Assembly: GCA_031553705.1 (NCBI GenBank)
Contig: JAVBLD010000006.1
Coordinates: forward strand, 1-64,000
Length of the DNA: 64,000 bases
Direction: 5' to 3'
Source of the DNA: JAVBLD01 sp031553705
GTDB lineage: Bacteria; Bacteroidota; Bacteroidia; Bacteroidales; Marinifilaceae
Position 1 is the stretch's first letter. Each line of letters starts with the position of its first letter. The notes under the pieces were generated by a model that was not told the origin of the DNA, did no database searches, and saw only the letters and a list, made by a program, of their open reading frames with translations. This document shows positions 1 through 8,615 of the stretch, piece after piece. A program made the translations under genes and the position numbers.

Positions 1-2
1 GA

Positions 3-83
3 AGTATTATTCAGACTACGGATTATTATCCCTTTGGAATGGTTATTGCGCAGACAGGCAATAGCAACAATATGTATTCTTAA
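3..83 (+). pseudogene. RHS core segment, out of frame with the downstream toxin part
   Basis: Read from base 3, the first bases encode the RHS core motif DYYPFGM followed by a Gly/Asn linker and then a stop at 81-83. The next RHS core motif (NGKELQEQ) continues immediately afterwards but in another frame, starting at 83. Restoring one base in the TA-AAT junction near 82-83 would give the usual Tyr-Asn-Gly-Lys-Glu join. The upstream part of the gene lies outside the window, so it cannot be told whether the whole RHS gene is dead, phase-variable or affected by a sequencing error. Confidence 0.7.
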
Positions 84-1006
84 ATGGCAAGGAGCTTCAG
101 GAGCAGACCGATTGGTTGGATTATGGGGCAAGGATGTATGAGCCGGCTGTAGGAAGGTGGTTTAACATGGATCCGCTGGCCGAGGAATACTATTCATTCA
201 GTCCGTATAATTATGTCATGTGCAACCCCATAAGTAATTATGATCCTAACGGAGAGTTTGTTGCAACGATTTTAGGCGGAGTAATCGGAGGGGCGGTGGC
301 AGCTATTAAAGGGGGTAGTTGGGATGATATATGGAAAGGTGCTGCCAGCGGCGCCGTGGCCGGGGCAGTGGTCGATCTGGCTGTCGCCACGGGGGGAGCT
401 TCGATTGGAGTGATGATAGGCGCCGGGGCTATAGCTGGGATGGTGGGGGAAGTGACTCACCAGGAACTTTATGGATATACCAATGATGAAGCTGTTATTC
501 AGGCAGGCGCGTTTGGTTTGGCAGGAGGAATATTGGCCGGAGCAGTGCCGGGGATTTCAAGAGCTGTATCGGGATTATTTAAAAGGGGTAGTGTCGAAGT
601 CGGAGAGCTTTCGATTGTGGCGGTTGAGGGAGTACCGGTGAATACGGCGAAAGCGGCAAGTGCGGTCGAAACAACAAGTGCTGCCAAGGAGGGACTTTCA
701 AATGCAAGGGCTTTAGGTATTGCAGGAGAAGAAGCCGTAGGTGTTGGTTCAAAAGTTAGAATAGAATCTTTAACAGGTACAGCTAAGTATAGAATTCCCG
801 ATATTCTAACACCTACGACCATTGAGGAAGTAAAAAATGTTAGTCATTTAAGCTTAACAAGGCAGTTAACGGATTTTCATATGTTCTCACAACAAACAGG
901 TCGCCAGTTCATACTATGGACAAGACCAAATACGACTTTTTCAGGCCCATTGCAAAACCTGATAAATAATGGAAGTATTATTACTAAACCAATCCCATTT
1001 AAATAG
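83..1006 (+). CDS. RHS repeat-associated core protein, C-terminal part with REase-fold (Tox-REase-7-like) toxin
   Basis: This is the C-terminal end of an RHS polymorphic toxin. It opens with the RHS core signature (DYGARMYEP, then GRWFNMDPLAE and NPISNYDPNG). A Gly/Ala-rich hydrophobic stretch follows, at about residues 48-112 counted from the ATG at 116. The toxin tip covers about residues 200-296. The tip carries a PD-(D/E)XK arrangement: Pro-Asp at 228-229 and Glu-Val-Lys at 238-240. It also has GTAKYRIPD, EVKNV and SLTRQLTDF, which match my memory of the Tox-REase-7 DNase toxin family. The gene is 5' partial and separated from the preceding RHS codons by a one-base frameshift. The tip is more AT-rich than the RHS core, as expected for exchangeable toxin modules. 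The immunity gene starts 2 bases after the stop. Confidence 0.8.
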   Translation, partial: NGKELQEQTDWLDYGARMYEPAVGRWFNMDPLAEEYYSFSPYNYVMCNPISNYDPNGEFVATILGGVIGGAVAAIKGGSWDDIWKGAASGAVAGAVVDLAVATGGASIGVMIGAGAIAGMVGEVTHQELYGYTNDEAVIQAGAFGLAGGILAGAVPGISRAVSGLFKRGSVEVGELSIVAVEGVPVNTAKAASAVETTSAAKEGLSNARALGIAGEEAVGVGSKVRIESLTGTAKYRIPDILTPTTIEEVKNVSHLSLTRQLTDFHMFSQQTGRQFILWTRPNTTFSGPLQNLINNGSIITKPIPFK

Positions 1007-1008
1007 CT

Positions 1009-1698
1009 ATGGATAATAATATTGACAAACTGAATAAAAAGTTCAAAGAGTTGGTTCAAAAACCAATTAAATCAAATCAAGAAATAGAAATGCAACAAGA
1101 AATAGCAGTTGCATTAGAAGAAGCATTAAACGTTGAGACAAAATCGTTATTAGATGAACTTAATAGATTAGGACTAAATATAACTTCTGTATGGGATTTG
1201 GTAAACACCAAAGATAAATATCCAAACGCAATACCTGTCTTGTTAGCACATTTAATTAAAGATTATAGCGAAAAAAATAAAGAAGGAATAATTAGAGCAT
1301 TAGCAGTAAAAGAAGCAATCGGAAAAGCAAGTACTGCTTTGATTGCTGAATATAACCGAATTCCTAAAGATAAAATGTTATTGCGTTGGGCTATCGGAAA
1401 TACAATCTACACAACGATTACAGAAAATGACGTCGAAAGCATTTTACCAGTTGTTCAGGATAAAACGAATGGAATGTCAAGACAAATGTTTGTTGCAGCT
1501 TTAGGAAAAGTAAAATCAGAAAAATCAGAAAATATTTTAATCAACTTGCTTGATGATGATGAAGTGACACCTCAAGCTTTAGAAGCATTGGGCAGGATGA
1601 AATCAAAGAAAGCAAAGGACAGAATATTAATGCTGACTAATCATCCAAAAGCATTAATAAGGAAAGAAGCACTAAAAGCGTTTAAAAAAATAACGTAA
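1009..1698 (+). CDS. Probable immunity protein with HEAT-like repeats
   Basis: A 229-residue, largely helical, AT-rich protein encoded directly after the RHS toxin tip. The C-terminal half shows HEAT-like repeats: a run reading LLRWAIGNTIY, then FVAALGKVKSEKSENILINLL, then ALEALGRMKSKKAKDRIL and ALIRKEALKAF. Each repeat is a helix pair with an Ala-Leu-Gly turn. No signal peptide or membrane segment is visible, so it is probably cytosolic. Position (2-base gap, same strand, same base composition as the toxin tip) makes it the likely antidote that binds and neutralises the nuclease domain. Binding is inferred from gene order only; the repeats are seen directly. Confidence 0.65.
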   Translation: MDNNIDKLNKKFKELVQKPIKSNQEIEMQQEIAVALEEALNVETKSLLDELNRLGLNITSVWDLVNTKDKYPNAIPVLLAHLIKDYSEKNKEGIIRALAVKEAIGKASTALIAEYNRIPKDKMLLRWAIGNTIYTTITENDVESILPVVQDKTNGMSRQMFVAALGKVKSEKSENILINLLDDDEVTPQALEALGRMKSKKAKDRILMLTNHPKALIRKEALKAFKKIT

Positions 1699-1720
1699 CA
1701 AAATAGTGGTAACTCGTTAA

Positions 1721-1888
1721 TTTCCAGGATCAAATACAAGTGTTTTTAATACATACAAAGTGTTAAAGCCTTTTGAAGTTCAAGCTGGAATAATTGCACC
1801 TGCTTTTGGACAGCCAGGATTAGGTACTCAATATCTATCCCCTGTGTCTGTAGATGTTTTAATAAAACGGAGAATAATAGGATTTTAA
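1721..1888 (+). pseudogene. Displaced C-terminal remnant of a TNT-type (NAD+ glycohydrolase) toxin domain
   Basis: The frame opens just after a TAA at 1718-1720 and has no start codon. It encodes about 55 residues with YKVLKPFEVQAG, IIAPAFGQPGLGTQY and SVDVLI, ending at a TAA. This matches the conserved end of tuberculosis-necrotizing-toxin-like domains (KP..V..G.IAP.FGQPG.G.QY). It lies about 20 bases after the immunity gene, where polymorphic toxin loci commonly keep displaced toxin tips. It cannot be expressed alone and is best read as an orphan module left by recombination. Confidence 0.7.
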
Positions 1889-1936
1889 AAAAATGCTATG
1901 AACATGTATGACAATTAAAAAATAAATTCCCTGAAA

Positions 1937-2230
1937 TTGAACAAGATCGTCGCGTTCATATCCGTAACTATTCTGTTTTTTTCGACCCTGTTCGCCGTTG
2001 TCGGCATCTGTGTCGAAAAGGAACTGCTCCCGAAATGGCACGCAATGGTCTTGTGCGCTGTTTCGGGAGTCTTCTTATTTGTTGCTTTCGAGAAAAAGAA
2101 AACCGTTCACATTGACAAACTGACGATTTGGGTAACGGTTCTTGATTCTAATAGCCTGCCGTCATTATGTAGTACAACAATTAATCGTGCAATCGGTACC
2201 GGTTTCATATTATTTCAATCTCTTTTGTAA
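1937..2230 (+). pseudogene. Truncated membrane protein fragment
   Basis: A 97-codon frame beginning at a TTG, with no clear ribosome binding site. It encodes two hydrophobic segments (about residues 4-25 and 36-51) and a charged patch FEKKKTVHIDKL. The first 65 or so residues look like the start of a multi-span polymerase or ligase of surface polysaccharide type. After about residue 68 the sequence becomes non-hydrophobic and ends. The family is not recognised with certainty. The abrupt change, the alternative start and the location among toxin and transposase debris suggest a truncated remnant rather than a working gene. Confidence 0.35.
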
Positions 2231-2261
2231 AGTATTGCTGTTCAATAAAGACTTCGTCTGA

Positions 2262-2458
2262 TCAGCTTATTTTTTTCTTGCATTTCCTGTTTTTCCAGGT
2301 ATTGTTTTCCCCATACTCAATAAACTGTCCGCCATACTTCAAGGAGTTGTAATACAATATGGCGAGTTTGCGACAGGTGGCTGTGACCGCGCCTCCGATA
2401 CCAATCCGCAGTTGCAATTTGCAGTAAAAAGCTCCCAGTTGAATAATTTTGGGGTGTA
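2262..2458 (-). pseudogene. Transposase C-terminal remnant, IS110/IS116-like
   Basis: On the minus strand, from a leucine codon just past the pepT stop down to a TGA at 2262, the frame encodes about 65 residues: IQLGAFYCKLQLRIG, then AVTATCRKLAILYYNSLKYG and FIEYGE, then a basic tail. The GAFY..L..., TA..KLA.L.Y..LK.G pattern resembles the end of IS110/IS116/IS902-type transposases. No N-terminal part, catalytic region or terminal repeat is present. It marks the right edge of the accessory scar beside the conserved pepT gene. Confidence 0.45.
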
Positions 2459-2481
2459 GTAAATTGCAGGCGTTTTTATTT

Positions 2482-3705
2482 TTAAAGCTTCGTACAGAGC
2501 TCCGTAATCCTGACAATCACTTCTACGGCCTTCTCCATCGAATAGACAGGAATATATTCATATTTACTGTGAAAATTGTGGCCTCCATTAAATATATTCG
2601 GCGTAGGCATTCCCATAAACGAAAGGCGGGCTCCGTCGGTACCCCCCCGGATCGGGGTGATCAGCGGCTTTACTCCGACATCGAGCATGGCCTGTTTGGC
2701 TATATCGACAATATAATGTACCGGCTCTATCTTTTCCCGCATATTATAATATTGATCCTTTAACTCCAGATTGACTGTCATTCCGCTTTTTTTCGAAAAC
2801 TCACACACTCCGTCCACAATCATATCTTTTCTCCGCTCGAAGCCGTCGGAATCAAAATCCCGTATCAGTAGTTCCACCTCAGTCGTCTCCACATCCCCCT
2901 TTATTCCGTAAACATGAAAAAAGCCTTCATAACCGGAGGTATTTTCGGGTAGTTCTTTCTTCGGAAGGACATTCAAAAAATCATTAGCTACGGATATAGA
3001 GTTTATCATTTTATTTTTAGCATAGCCCGGATGGACATTTTTTCCTTTAAAGGTAATCTTTGCATAGGCGGCATTAAAATTCTCAAATTCCAAGCTGCCT
3101 ATCTCGCCTCCATCCACGGTATAGGCAAACTTTGCACCAAATTTTTTCAGATCGAAATGTTCCGCTCCCTCCCCGATTTTCTCATCGGGTGTGAAACAGA
3201 CACAGATATTGCCGTGTTTCACTTCGGGATGCTGTACCAAATATTCCATTGCAGCCAATATCTCTGCAATCCCGGCCTTATCATCCGCTCCAAGCAGGGT
3301 CTTCCCGTCGGTTGTAATAATCGTCTGACCGGTATAGTCGGCTAATTCCGGAAAATCTTCCGGTGATAATACGATGTTCTCTTCCTGGCTCAATACAATA
3401 TTATTTCCGGCATAATGTTCCGTGACCCGCGCCTTTACGTTTTTCCCGCTCATCTCCGGAGCGGTATCCATATGCGCTATGAATCCGATAGCAGGTACTT
3501 CCCGCTCTACGTTGGAAGGCAAAAATCCCATCACATATCCGTACTCATCCACCTCAACCTTCGTCATACCGATACCCTTCATCTCTCCGCAAAGCATTAG
3601 CGCAAACTCCATTTGCCCCAACGTACTCGGGCTCATCTGGGTATGGGGATCCGATTGGGTGTGACAGGTCACATATCGTAAAAAACGCTCAACAACTGCC
3701 GTCAT
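2482..3705 (-). CDS. pepT: Peptidase T (tripeptide aminopeptidase)
   Basis: A cytosolic dinuclear zinc aminopeptidase of family M20 that removes the N-terminal residue from tripeptides. The 407-residue length is normal for PepT. The first metal motif AHMDTAPE lies near residue 78. LLGADDKAGIAE supplies the bridging Asp. PDEKIGEGAEHF holds the general-base glutamates, VDGGEIGSLEFENFNAA starts the lid domain, and NGGHNFHSKYEY supplies the last histidine. The gene lies 36 bases downstream of proS on the same strand, so the two may be cotranscribed. Its 3' end borders the transposase scar but is intact. Confidence 0.95.
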   Translation of the reverse strand: MTAVVERFLRYVTCHTQSDPHTQMSPSTLGQMEFALMLCGEMKGIGMTKVEVDEYGYVMGFLPSNVEREVPAIGFIAHMDTAPEMSGKNVKARVTEHYAGNNIVLSQEENIVLSPEDFPELADYTGQTIITTDGKTLLGADDKAGIAEILAAMEYLVQHPEVKHGNICVCFTPDEKIGEGAEHFDLKKFGAKFAYTVDGGEIGSLEFENFNAAYAKITFKGKNVHPGYAKNKMINSISVANDFLNVLPKKELPENTSGYEGFFHVYGIKGDVETTEVELLIRDFDSDGFERRKDMIVDGVCEFSKKSGMTVNLELKDQYYNMREKIEPVHYIVDIAKQAMLDVGVKPLITPIRGGTDGARLSFMGMPTPNIFNGGHNFHSKYEYIPVYSMEKAVEVIVRITELCTKL

Positions 3706-3741
3706 TTTAATGATCCATTAGATTCAGCGTCACTATTTATT

Positions 3742-5217
3742 TTAATATGCTTTTGCAATTAGTACCCGTCTGGCAGAAGGCTTACCGGTCACCATACATT
3801 TCCCTTGCTCCGCTTCGCCATCAAACGGGATACAACGGATTGTCGCCTTTGTTTCGGCTTTGATCAGCTCTTCCGTTTCGGAAGTACCATCCCAATGACA
3901 CAGGAAGAAACCGCCTTTTGTTTCCAGCAACTCTTTGAACTCGGCGTATGAATCCACTTTTGTGATCATACAATCCCGGTAGGTCAACGCCTTACGGTAT
4001 ATGTTCTGTTGTATTTCGTCCAACAAATGTATGACATATTCTTCAATTCCCTCCGCCGGTAGTGTCTCTTTCGTCAACGTATCGCGGCGAGCCACCTCAA
4101 TTGTTCCATTCTCCAGATCACGTTCTCCGACCGCCAATCTCACCGGTACTCCTTTCAGCTCATATTCCGCAAATTTCCACCCTGGCTTCTGCGTATCCCG
4201 GTCGTCGTACTGCACGCTGATTCCCTTTGCACGAAGTCCCTCGACGATACCTTTTACTTTTTCGCTGATTTTCTGTAATCCTTCCATACTTTTATATATC
4301 GGAACAATTACCACCTGTTGCGGAGCCAGTTTCGGAGGTAATACCAGACCATTATCGTCCGAGTGGGCCATAATCAACGCTCCCATCAACCGGGTCGAAA
4401 CACCCCACGAGGTAGCCCAGACATAATCGCGCTCTCCGGCCTGATTGGTAAACATCACATCAAAAGCCTTTGCAAAGTTTTGTCCGAGGAAATGAGAGGT
4501 TCCGGTCTGCAATGCCTTACCATCCTGCATCATAGCCTCAATCGAATAGGTTTCCAAAGCCCCGGCAAAGCGCTCGTTTTCGCTCTTGCTTCCGATAATA
4601 ACCGGCACAGCCATCCACTCCCGGGCAAAATCGGCATATACCCGCACCATTTTATCGGCTTCGGTCAATGCTTCCTCTTTCGTCGCATGAGCCGTATGTC
4701 CTTCCTGCCATAAAAACTCGGCAGTACGCAAAAACATACGGGTCCTCATCTCCCACCGCATCACGTTTGCCCATTGGTTGCACAGGATCGGAAGATCGCG
4801 GTAGGATTGTATCCAGTTTTTATAAGTATTCCAGATGATCGTCTCGGAAGTAGGACGAATGATATACTCCTCCTCCAGTTTCGCTTCCGGATCCACTGTT
4901 ATACCACCGTTTTCCGGATCATTTTTCAAACGATAATGGGTAACAATAGCACACTCTTTGGCAAAGCCTTCGACGTGATCGGCCTCTTTCGAGAAAAAGG
5001 ATTTCGGAATCAGTAGCGGGAAATAAGCATTTACATGTCCTGTTTCTTTGAACATTTTATCCAGTTGCTGCTGAATCTTTTCCCAGATTGCATACCCATA
5101 GGGTTTGATTACCATACATCCTCTTACAACAGAGTTTTCCGCTAATCCGGCTTTTACAACCAATTCATTATACCATTGTGAATAATCTTCGCTTCTTGAT
5201 GTTAAAAACTTACCCAT
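3742..5217 (-). CDS. proS: Proline--tRNA ligase (archaeal/eukaryote-like type)
   Basis: Charges tRNA-Pro with proline; a class II synthetase. I place the start at the ATG at 5217 (MGKFLTSR...), preceded by AAAGAG. The longer open frame to 5310 adds 31 atypical residues rich in Asn, Phe and Leu. This gives 491 residues, the size of the short ProS form without the editing insertion. Visible features are IRPTSET, the motif 2 region MRWEMRTRMFLRTAEFLWQEGHTAHA, an anticodon-binding domain from about residue 290, and the C-terminal domain with FFLCHWDGTSETEELIKAET. The form is usual in Bacteroidetes. Confidence 0.95.
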   Translation of the reverse strand: MGKFLTSRSEDYSQWYNELVVKAGLAENSVVRGCMVIKPYGYAIWEKIQQQLDKMFKETGHVNAYFPLLIPKSFFSKEADHVEGFAKECAIVTHYRLKNDPENGGITVDPEAKLEEEYIIRPTSETIIWNTYKNWIQSYRDLPILCNQWANVMRWEMRTRMFLRTAEFLWQEGHTAHATKEEALTEADKMVRVYADFAREWMAVPVIIGSKSENERFAGALETYSIEAMMQDGKALQTGTSHFLGQNFAKAFDVMFTNQAGERDYVWATSWGVSTRLMGALIMAHSDDNGLVLPPKLAPQQVVIVPIYKSMEGLQKISEKVKGIVEGLRAKGISVQYDDRDTQKPGWKFAEYELKGVPVRLAVGERDLENGTIEVARRDTLTKETLPAEGIEEYVIHLLDEIQQNIYRKALTYRDCMITKVDSYAEFKELLETKGGFFLCHWDGTSETEELIKAETKATIRCIPFDGEAEQGKCMVTGKPSARRVLIAKAY

Positions 5218-5244
5218 CTCTTTATTTTTTTGATAAAACAGCAG

Positions 5245-5252
5245 CAAATTTA
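5245..5252 (-). promoter_or_regulatory. Possible proS -7 box
   Basis: The minus strand reads TAAATTTG, an exact TAnnTTTG match, 27 bases upstream of the proS start chosen here. No good TTTG box lies 19-21 bases further upstream, so this is only a candidate. Confidence 0.3.
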
Positions 5253-5435
5253 AACAAAAAAACAACGATATTTTTGTTCTGCAATTACTATTTTTATTGC
5301 ATCGGATCATTACAGTCAGATTATTAACATTGCCGCCATATCATTTGGTATGCTTTTTGATAGTTATAAAATAAACAAGCATTATATTATAAAAACAATA
5401 AAAAAAAGTTCATCAAACCATTAAAAATAAATAAT

Positions 5436-7004
5436 ATGCGTACGGGAATCTTACATACGATAACAGCTTTAGCCATGATAACGGCCTCCTGTTCTTCGAC
5501 GCAACAAATGAGCCATCTGATGGAAGATGATATCTACTATACGCCGGGGAAAGAAACGCAGATGGCAAAAGAGGTAGTAAACTCTGATAACTTACCGGTC
5601 AGCACAAGGGAACCGAGAGAACCGGCAAGAGAATCGGCTTATGCCGGAAGTACGACAGCTCCTGTTATCAACCGTAGGACAGGAACCGTCGAACAGATAA
5701 ATGTGCAGAACCTGGTTAACGAAGCGCAGGAAAAACTGGCGACCGAAGAGGATGTGAATGCCGTAATCTATCAGAACACCGGATACTGGATCGGCGGATT
5801 CAAAGGAAATGATTACGACCTTCGGGAAGCTGCACGGATTATCAATATGTATCCCGACGGTTTCGCATATTTCAGCAACGGATACGAGATAGCGATGAAT
5901 CTTTCCTTCAGTCCGGACTGGAATGTTTATACCGACAACAACCGTTACTGGTGGTTTCCGACCAGTAGTAATATTGATCTCTATACTACATTTATTTTCG
6001 GTTCTTACCCGAAATATATCTGGACGGTTATATGGAACTCCCCGTACTATGACAGCTGGGCCTTTAATACAGGCTTCAATGTAAGAATCAACTACGGATG
6101 GGGAAACTCCGGATTCGGATGGAAGAGGGTTTTCTATGATCCATACTATCCGGGTTGGTACGGTCCCTACTATTGGGATTGTTATGATCCTTACCATTAT
6201 GCCCATTACCACGGCTACCCGTATTACGGATATAACAACTGGTATAATCACGACTACTATTATCCGTACTGGAGCAATTATCATTCGGGTTGGAAACCTT
6301 CTCTGCAGCCGAGACGGCCGAATTATGTCCAGAGACCGAATCACGGCGCCGGGATAACCGGTACGCGGCCGGGTAATACGACAAGACCGACTACCGGTCC
6401 CGCAACAAGGCCGACAAACTCATATCGTCCGACTACCGGAAATCGGGCAAATGAAGCGGGAATGCCCAACAATATCAGACCGGGATCGAATCAACCGGGA
6501 ATAATCACACGGCCGGGTAGCAACAATACCCCCGGTACTGTAATAAGGCCGTCACGAAGGGACACGGAAATCACACGCCCGGAATCCAATCCGACGACAC
6601 GAATGAATCAACCGAATTCGAATACGATAAGGCCGAATGCCCCGGCAAATACGACAAGACCGGATGCAATCAACCGATCAAATTCAAATATAAACACGAC
6701 AAGACCGGGAGCGACCGTACGACCGAATACAAGTACACGGCCGACGACAGTCAGACCTGCGACCAACAACAGGAATGATATCAAAAATTACACCAGGCCG
6801 CAGAATGAATCGAGGCCGACGTATAACAACAACAGGTCGAACAGTTCGCGAGATTATACTCCTAGCAGCTCACATGACAACAGTTCCTACACCCCGTCAA
6901 GGAGTTCGGGTAGCAGCGGTTCGTCCGAAAGCTACACTCCGTCAAGAAGTTCAGGCGGCGGTGGCAGTGGCGGTTCGGGTGCGGACAGACCAAGCAGAAG
7001 ATAG
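5436..7004 (+). CDS. Tyr-rich lipoprotein with Thr/Arg/Pro repeat tail
   Basis: A predicted surface or periplasmic lipoprotein of 522 residues; function unknown. The signal peptide ends in a lipobox TASC with Cys19. Residues of about 95-225 are a soluble domain ending in a region extremely rich in Tyr, Trp, Gly and His (FYDPYYPGWYGPYYWDCYDP and on). From about residue 290 there is a low-complexity tail of imperfect TRP, RPTT and RPGSN units. It ends in Ser/Gly runs with two copies of YTPSRSSG. The following OmpP1/FadL-like gene starts 54 bases later on the same strand, so the two probably form an operon. The Arg/Pro-rich tail may stick to polymer or wall, which is a guess. Confidence 0.8.
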   Translation: MRTGILHTITALAMITASCSSTQQMSHLMEDDIYYTPGKETQMAKEVVNSDNLPVSTREPREPARESAYAGSTTAPVINRRTGTVEQINVQNLVNEAQEKLATEEDVNAVIYQNTGYWIGGFKGNDYDLREAARIINMYPDGFAYFSNGYEIAMNLSFSPDWNVYTDNNRYWWFPTSSNIDLYTTFIFGSYPKYIWTVIWNSPYYDSWAFNTGFNVRINYGWGNSGFGWKRVFYDPYYPGWYGPYYWDCYDPYHYAHYHGYPYYGYNNWYNHDYYYPYWSNYHSGWKPSLQPRRPNYVQRPNHGAGITGTRPGNTTRPTTGPATRPTNSYRPTTGNRANEAGMPNNIRPGSNQPGIITRPGSNNTPGTVIRPSRRDTEITRPESNPTTRMNQPNSNTIRPNAPANTTRPDAINRSNSNINTTRPGATVRPNTSTRPTTVRPATNNRNDIKNYTRPQNESRPTYNNNRSNSSRDYTPSSSHDNSSYTPSRSSGSSGSSESYTPSRSSGGGGSGGSGADRPSRR

Positions 7005-7058
7005 GAGCAGAATCAGAGATTAAAACATAGGAAAATTAGGAATTAAATAATATTTGAT

Positions 7059-8582
7059 ATGAAAAAGATATGTATTCTCCCGGCGTTTCTGTTAGCCGTA
7101 AATATACTTAATGCTCAGACAGAAACAGACATTGCCAGATTTTCGAGGATCACTAATTATGGTACGGCCCGTTCGGCCGCTATGGGTGGGGCGTTCACCG
7201 CGCTCGGCGGCGACATCTCGACGCTAAGCAGCAACCCTGCCGGTATAGGAGTGTTCCGGAAATCAGAAGTTTCTTTCACGCCCTCATTGAATTTCAGTAA
7301 TACCAAATCAGGCAAATATTCGGCCGAAGATGCTTCATTTCAAGCCGGGACTCTGGGAGCAGTCTTTTCTTTTCACTCCTCCGCATTTGATTGGAAAGGG
7401 GTTAATTTCGGATTCAATTATACAAACATGAACAATTTTAACCGGAAGACAAACCAGTATGTATTTAACTCCCCAACTTCACTGCTGCAGGTATTCGCCG
7501 ACCAGGCTTATGGGATTTCCGGAGGGGATCTGGAAGACCTCTATACGTCAGCGGGAAACTCTCCGGCCGGATTGGCTTATCAGACCTATATCATCGACCG
7601 TTCCGGACTGCCTGACGACGTCTATTACCCATTATATGGAAACGACCCGATCTATGATGTCAGAATCAATACCAATCAACATAAGACGATCGATGAGTCC
7701 GGATATCAGGGAGAATATGCTTTCTCGATAGGAACAAACTATAAGGATAAACTTTATCTGGGCATGACTATCGGCATGCAAAACATCCATTATAAAATAT
7801 CTTCCGTATATTCTGAAAATGCAGCAAACGCGAGTGAAAGCGAGTTGGCGTATTACAATTACAACGAATTCCTGGAAACCCATGGAACAGGGGTAAACTT
7901 TAAGGCAGGTATTATCTTCCGGCCGATTCCGCAACTCCGGTTGGGAGCAGCGATCCACACCCCGACCTACTATAATATGACGGACTCCTATAACTATTCG
8001 ATCTATTCCAAATTTACGACCGTAAAAAATGACCGATCGGATTATACGGCAGGCGTTCCGTTATGGGACTATGAATATGATATGAAAACACCGTGGAGAG
8101 CCATGTTCGGAGCAGCTCTGGTCATCGGTAAATCATTGATATTAAGCGCAGATTATGAATACGTGGATTATACGACAGCTAAATTCAGCAACGGGGATAA
8201 CGGCGAAGATTTTTACGGCCCGGACGGAACCGGCACCAACGATTACATCAAGGCGTACCTGAGAACTGCCAATAACTACCGCGCCGGTGCCGAGCTTCGT
8301 CTGAACAATGCTTTTAGCCTTCGGGCAGGATATGCGCTTTCGGAGAGTCCGTATCGGTATGATACGAAAAACAACAAACTCGAAACCCTGTCGGGCGGTT
8401 TCGGTCTGAATTTCGGAATGTTCTACTTAGATGCTGCCTACCTTCAAAAAACATCAAAGGATCAAACGGTTTTCTATGACTATGAAATTCCGGAGAACCC
8501 TCCTGTGCCTGTCAAATCCGAAGTGGTTGAAAATACATATAAGAACGGCGAAGTCCGTGTTACATTAGGATTACGCTTCTGA
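7059..8582 (+). CDS. OmpP1/FadL/TodX-like outer membrane protein
   Basis: A predicted outer-membrane beta-barrel of 507 residues, often labelled hemin receptor in Bacteroides genomes. The N-terminus has a Sec signal peptide ending near Leu-Asn-Ala-Gln. It is followed by the family signature: RSAAMGGAFTALGGDISTLSSNPAGIGVF, with the NPAG motif typical of FadL-type channels. Alternating aromatic/polar segments continue to a C-terminal VRVTLGLRF strand ending in Phe, as in barrel proteins. FadL relatives pass hydrophobic molecules; the substrate here is not known. It follows the Tyr-rich lipoprotein and is followed by a strong hairpin before miaB. Confidence 0.85.
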   Translation: MKKICILPAFLLAVNILNAQTETDIARFSRITNYGTARSAAMGGAFTALGGDISTLSSNPAGIGVFRKSEVSFTPSLNFSNTKSGKYSAEDASFQAGTLGAVFSFHSSAFDWKGVNFGFNYTNMNNFNRKTNQYVFNSPTSLLQVFADQAYGISGGDLEDLYTSAGNSPAGLAYQTYIIDRSGLPDDVYYPLYGNDPIYDVRINTNQHKTIDESGYQGEYAFSIGTNYKDKLYLGMTIGMQNIHYKISSVYSENAANASESELAYYNYNEFLETHGTGVNFKAGIIFRPIPQLRLGAAIHTPTYYNMTDSYNYSIYSKFTTVKNDRSDYTAGVPLWDYEYDMKTPWRAMFGAALVIGKSLILSADYEYVDYTTAKFSNGDNGEDFYGPDGTGTNDYIKAYLRTANNYRAGAELRLNNAFSLRAGYALSESPYRYDTKNNKLETLSGGFGLNFGMFYLDAAYLQKTSKDQTVFYDYEIPENPPVPVKSEVVENTYKNGEVRVTLGLRF

Positions 8583-8615
8583 TCACTTTTCATTTTCGAA
8601 CGATAGATATTCACT

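Noticed and set aside
5218..5310. The 31-residue N-terminal extension of ProS
   Set aside because: ProS of this type begins with the MGKFLTSRSEDYSQWY region; the extension lies upstream of a good ribosome binding site and covers the promoter-like TAAATTTG.
5592..6344. A 250-codon open frame on the minus strand inside the Tyr-rich lipoprotein gene
   Set aside because: It is rich in Ile, Val and Arg in a pattern mirroring the Tyr/Asp/Pro codons of the plus-strand gene, lacks a ribosome binding site and has no family motif.
6360..6860. Regular repeats in the lipoprotein gene resembling a CRISPR array
   Set aside because: The units are short, imperfect, in frame and code for Thr-Arg-Pro; there are no constant-length unique spacers and no cas genes.
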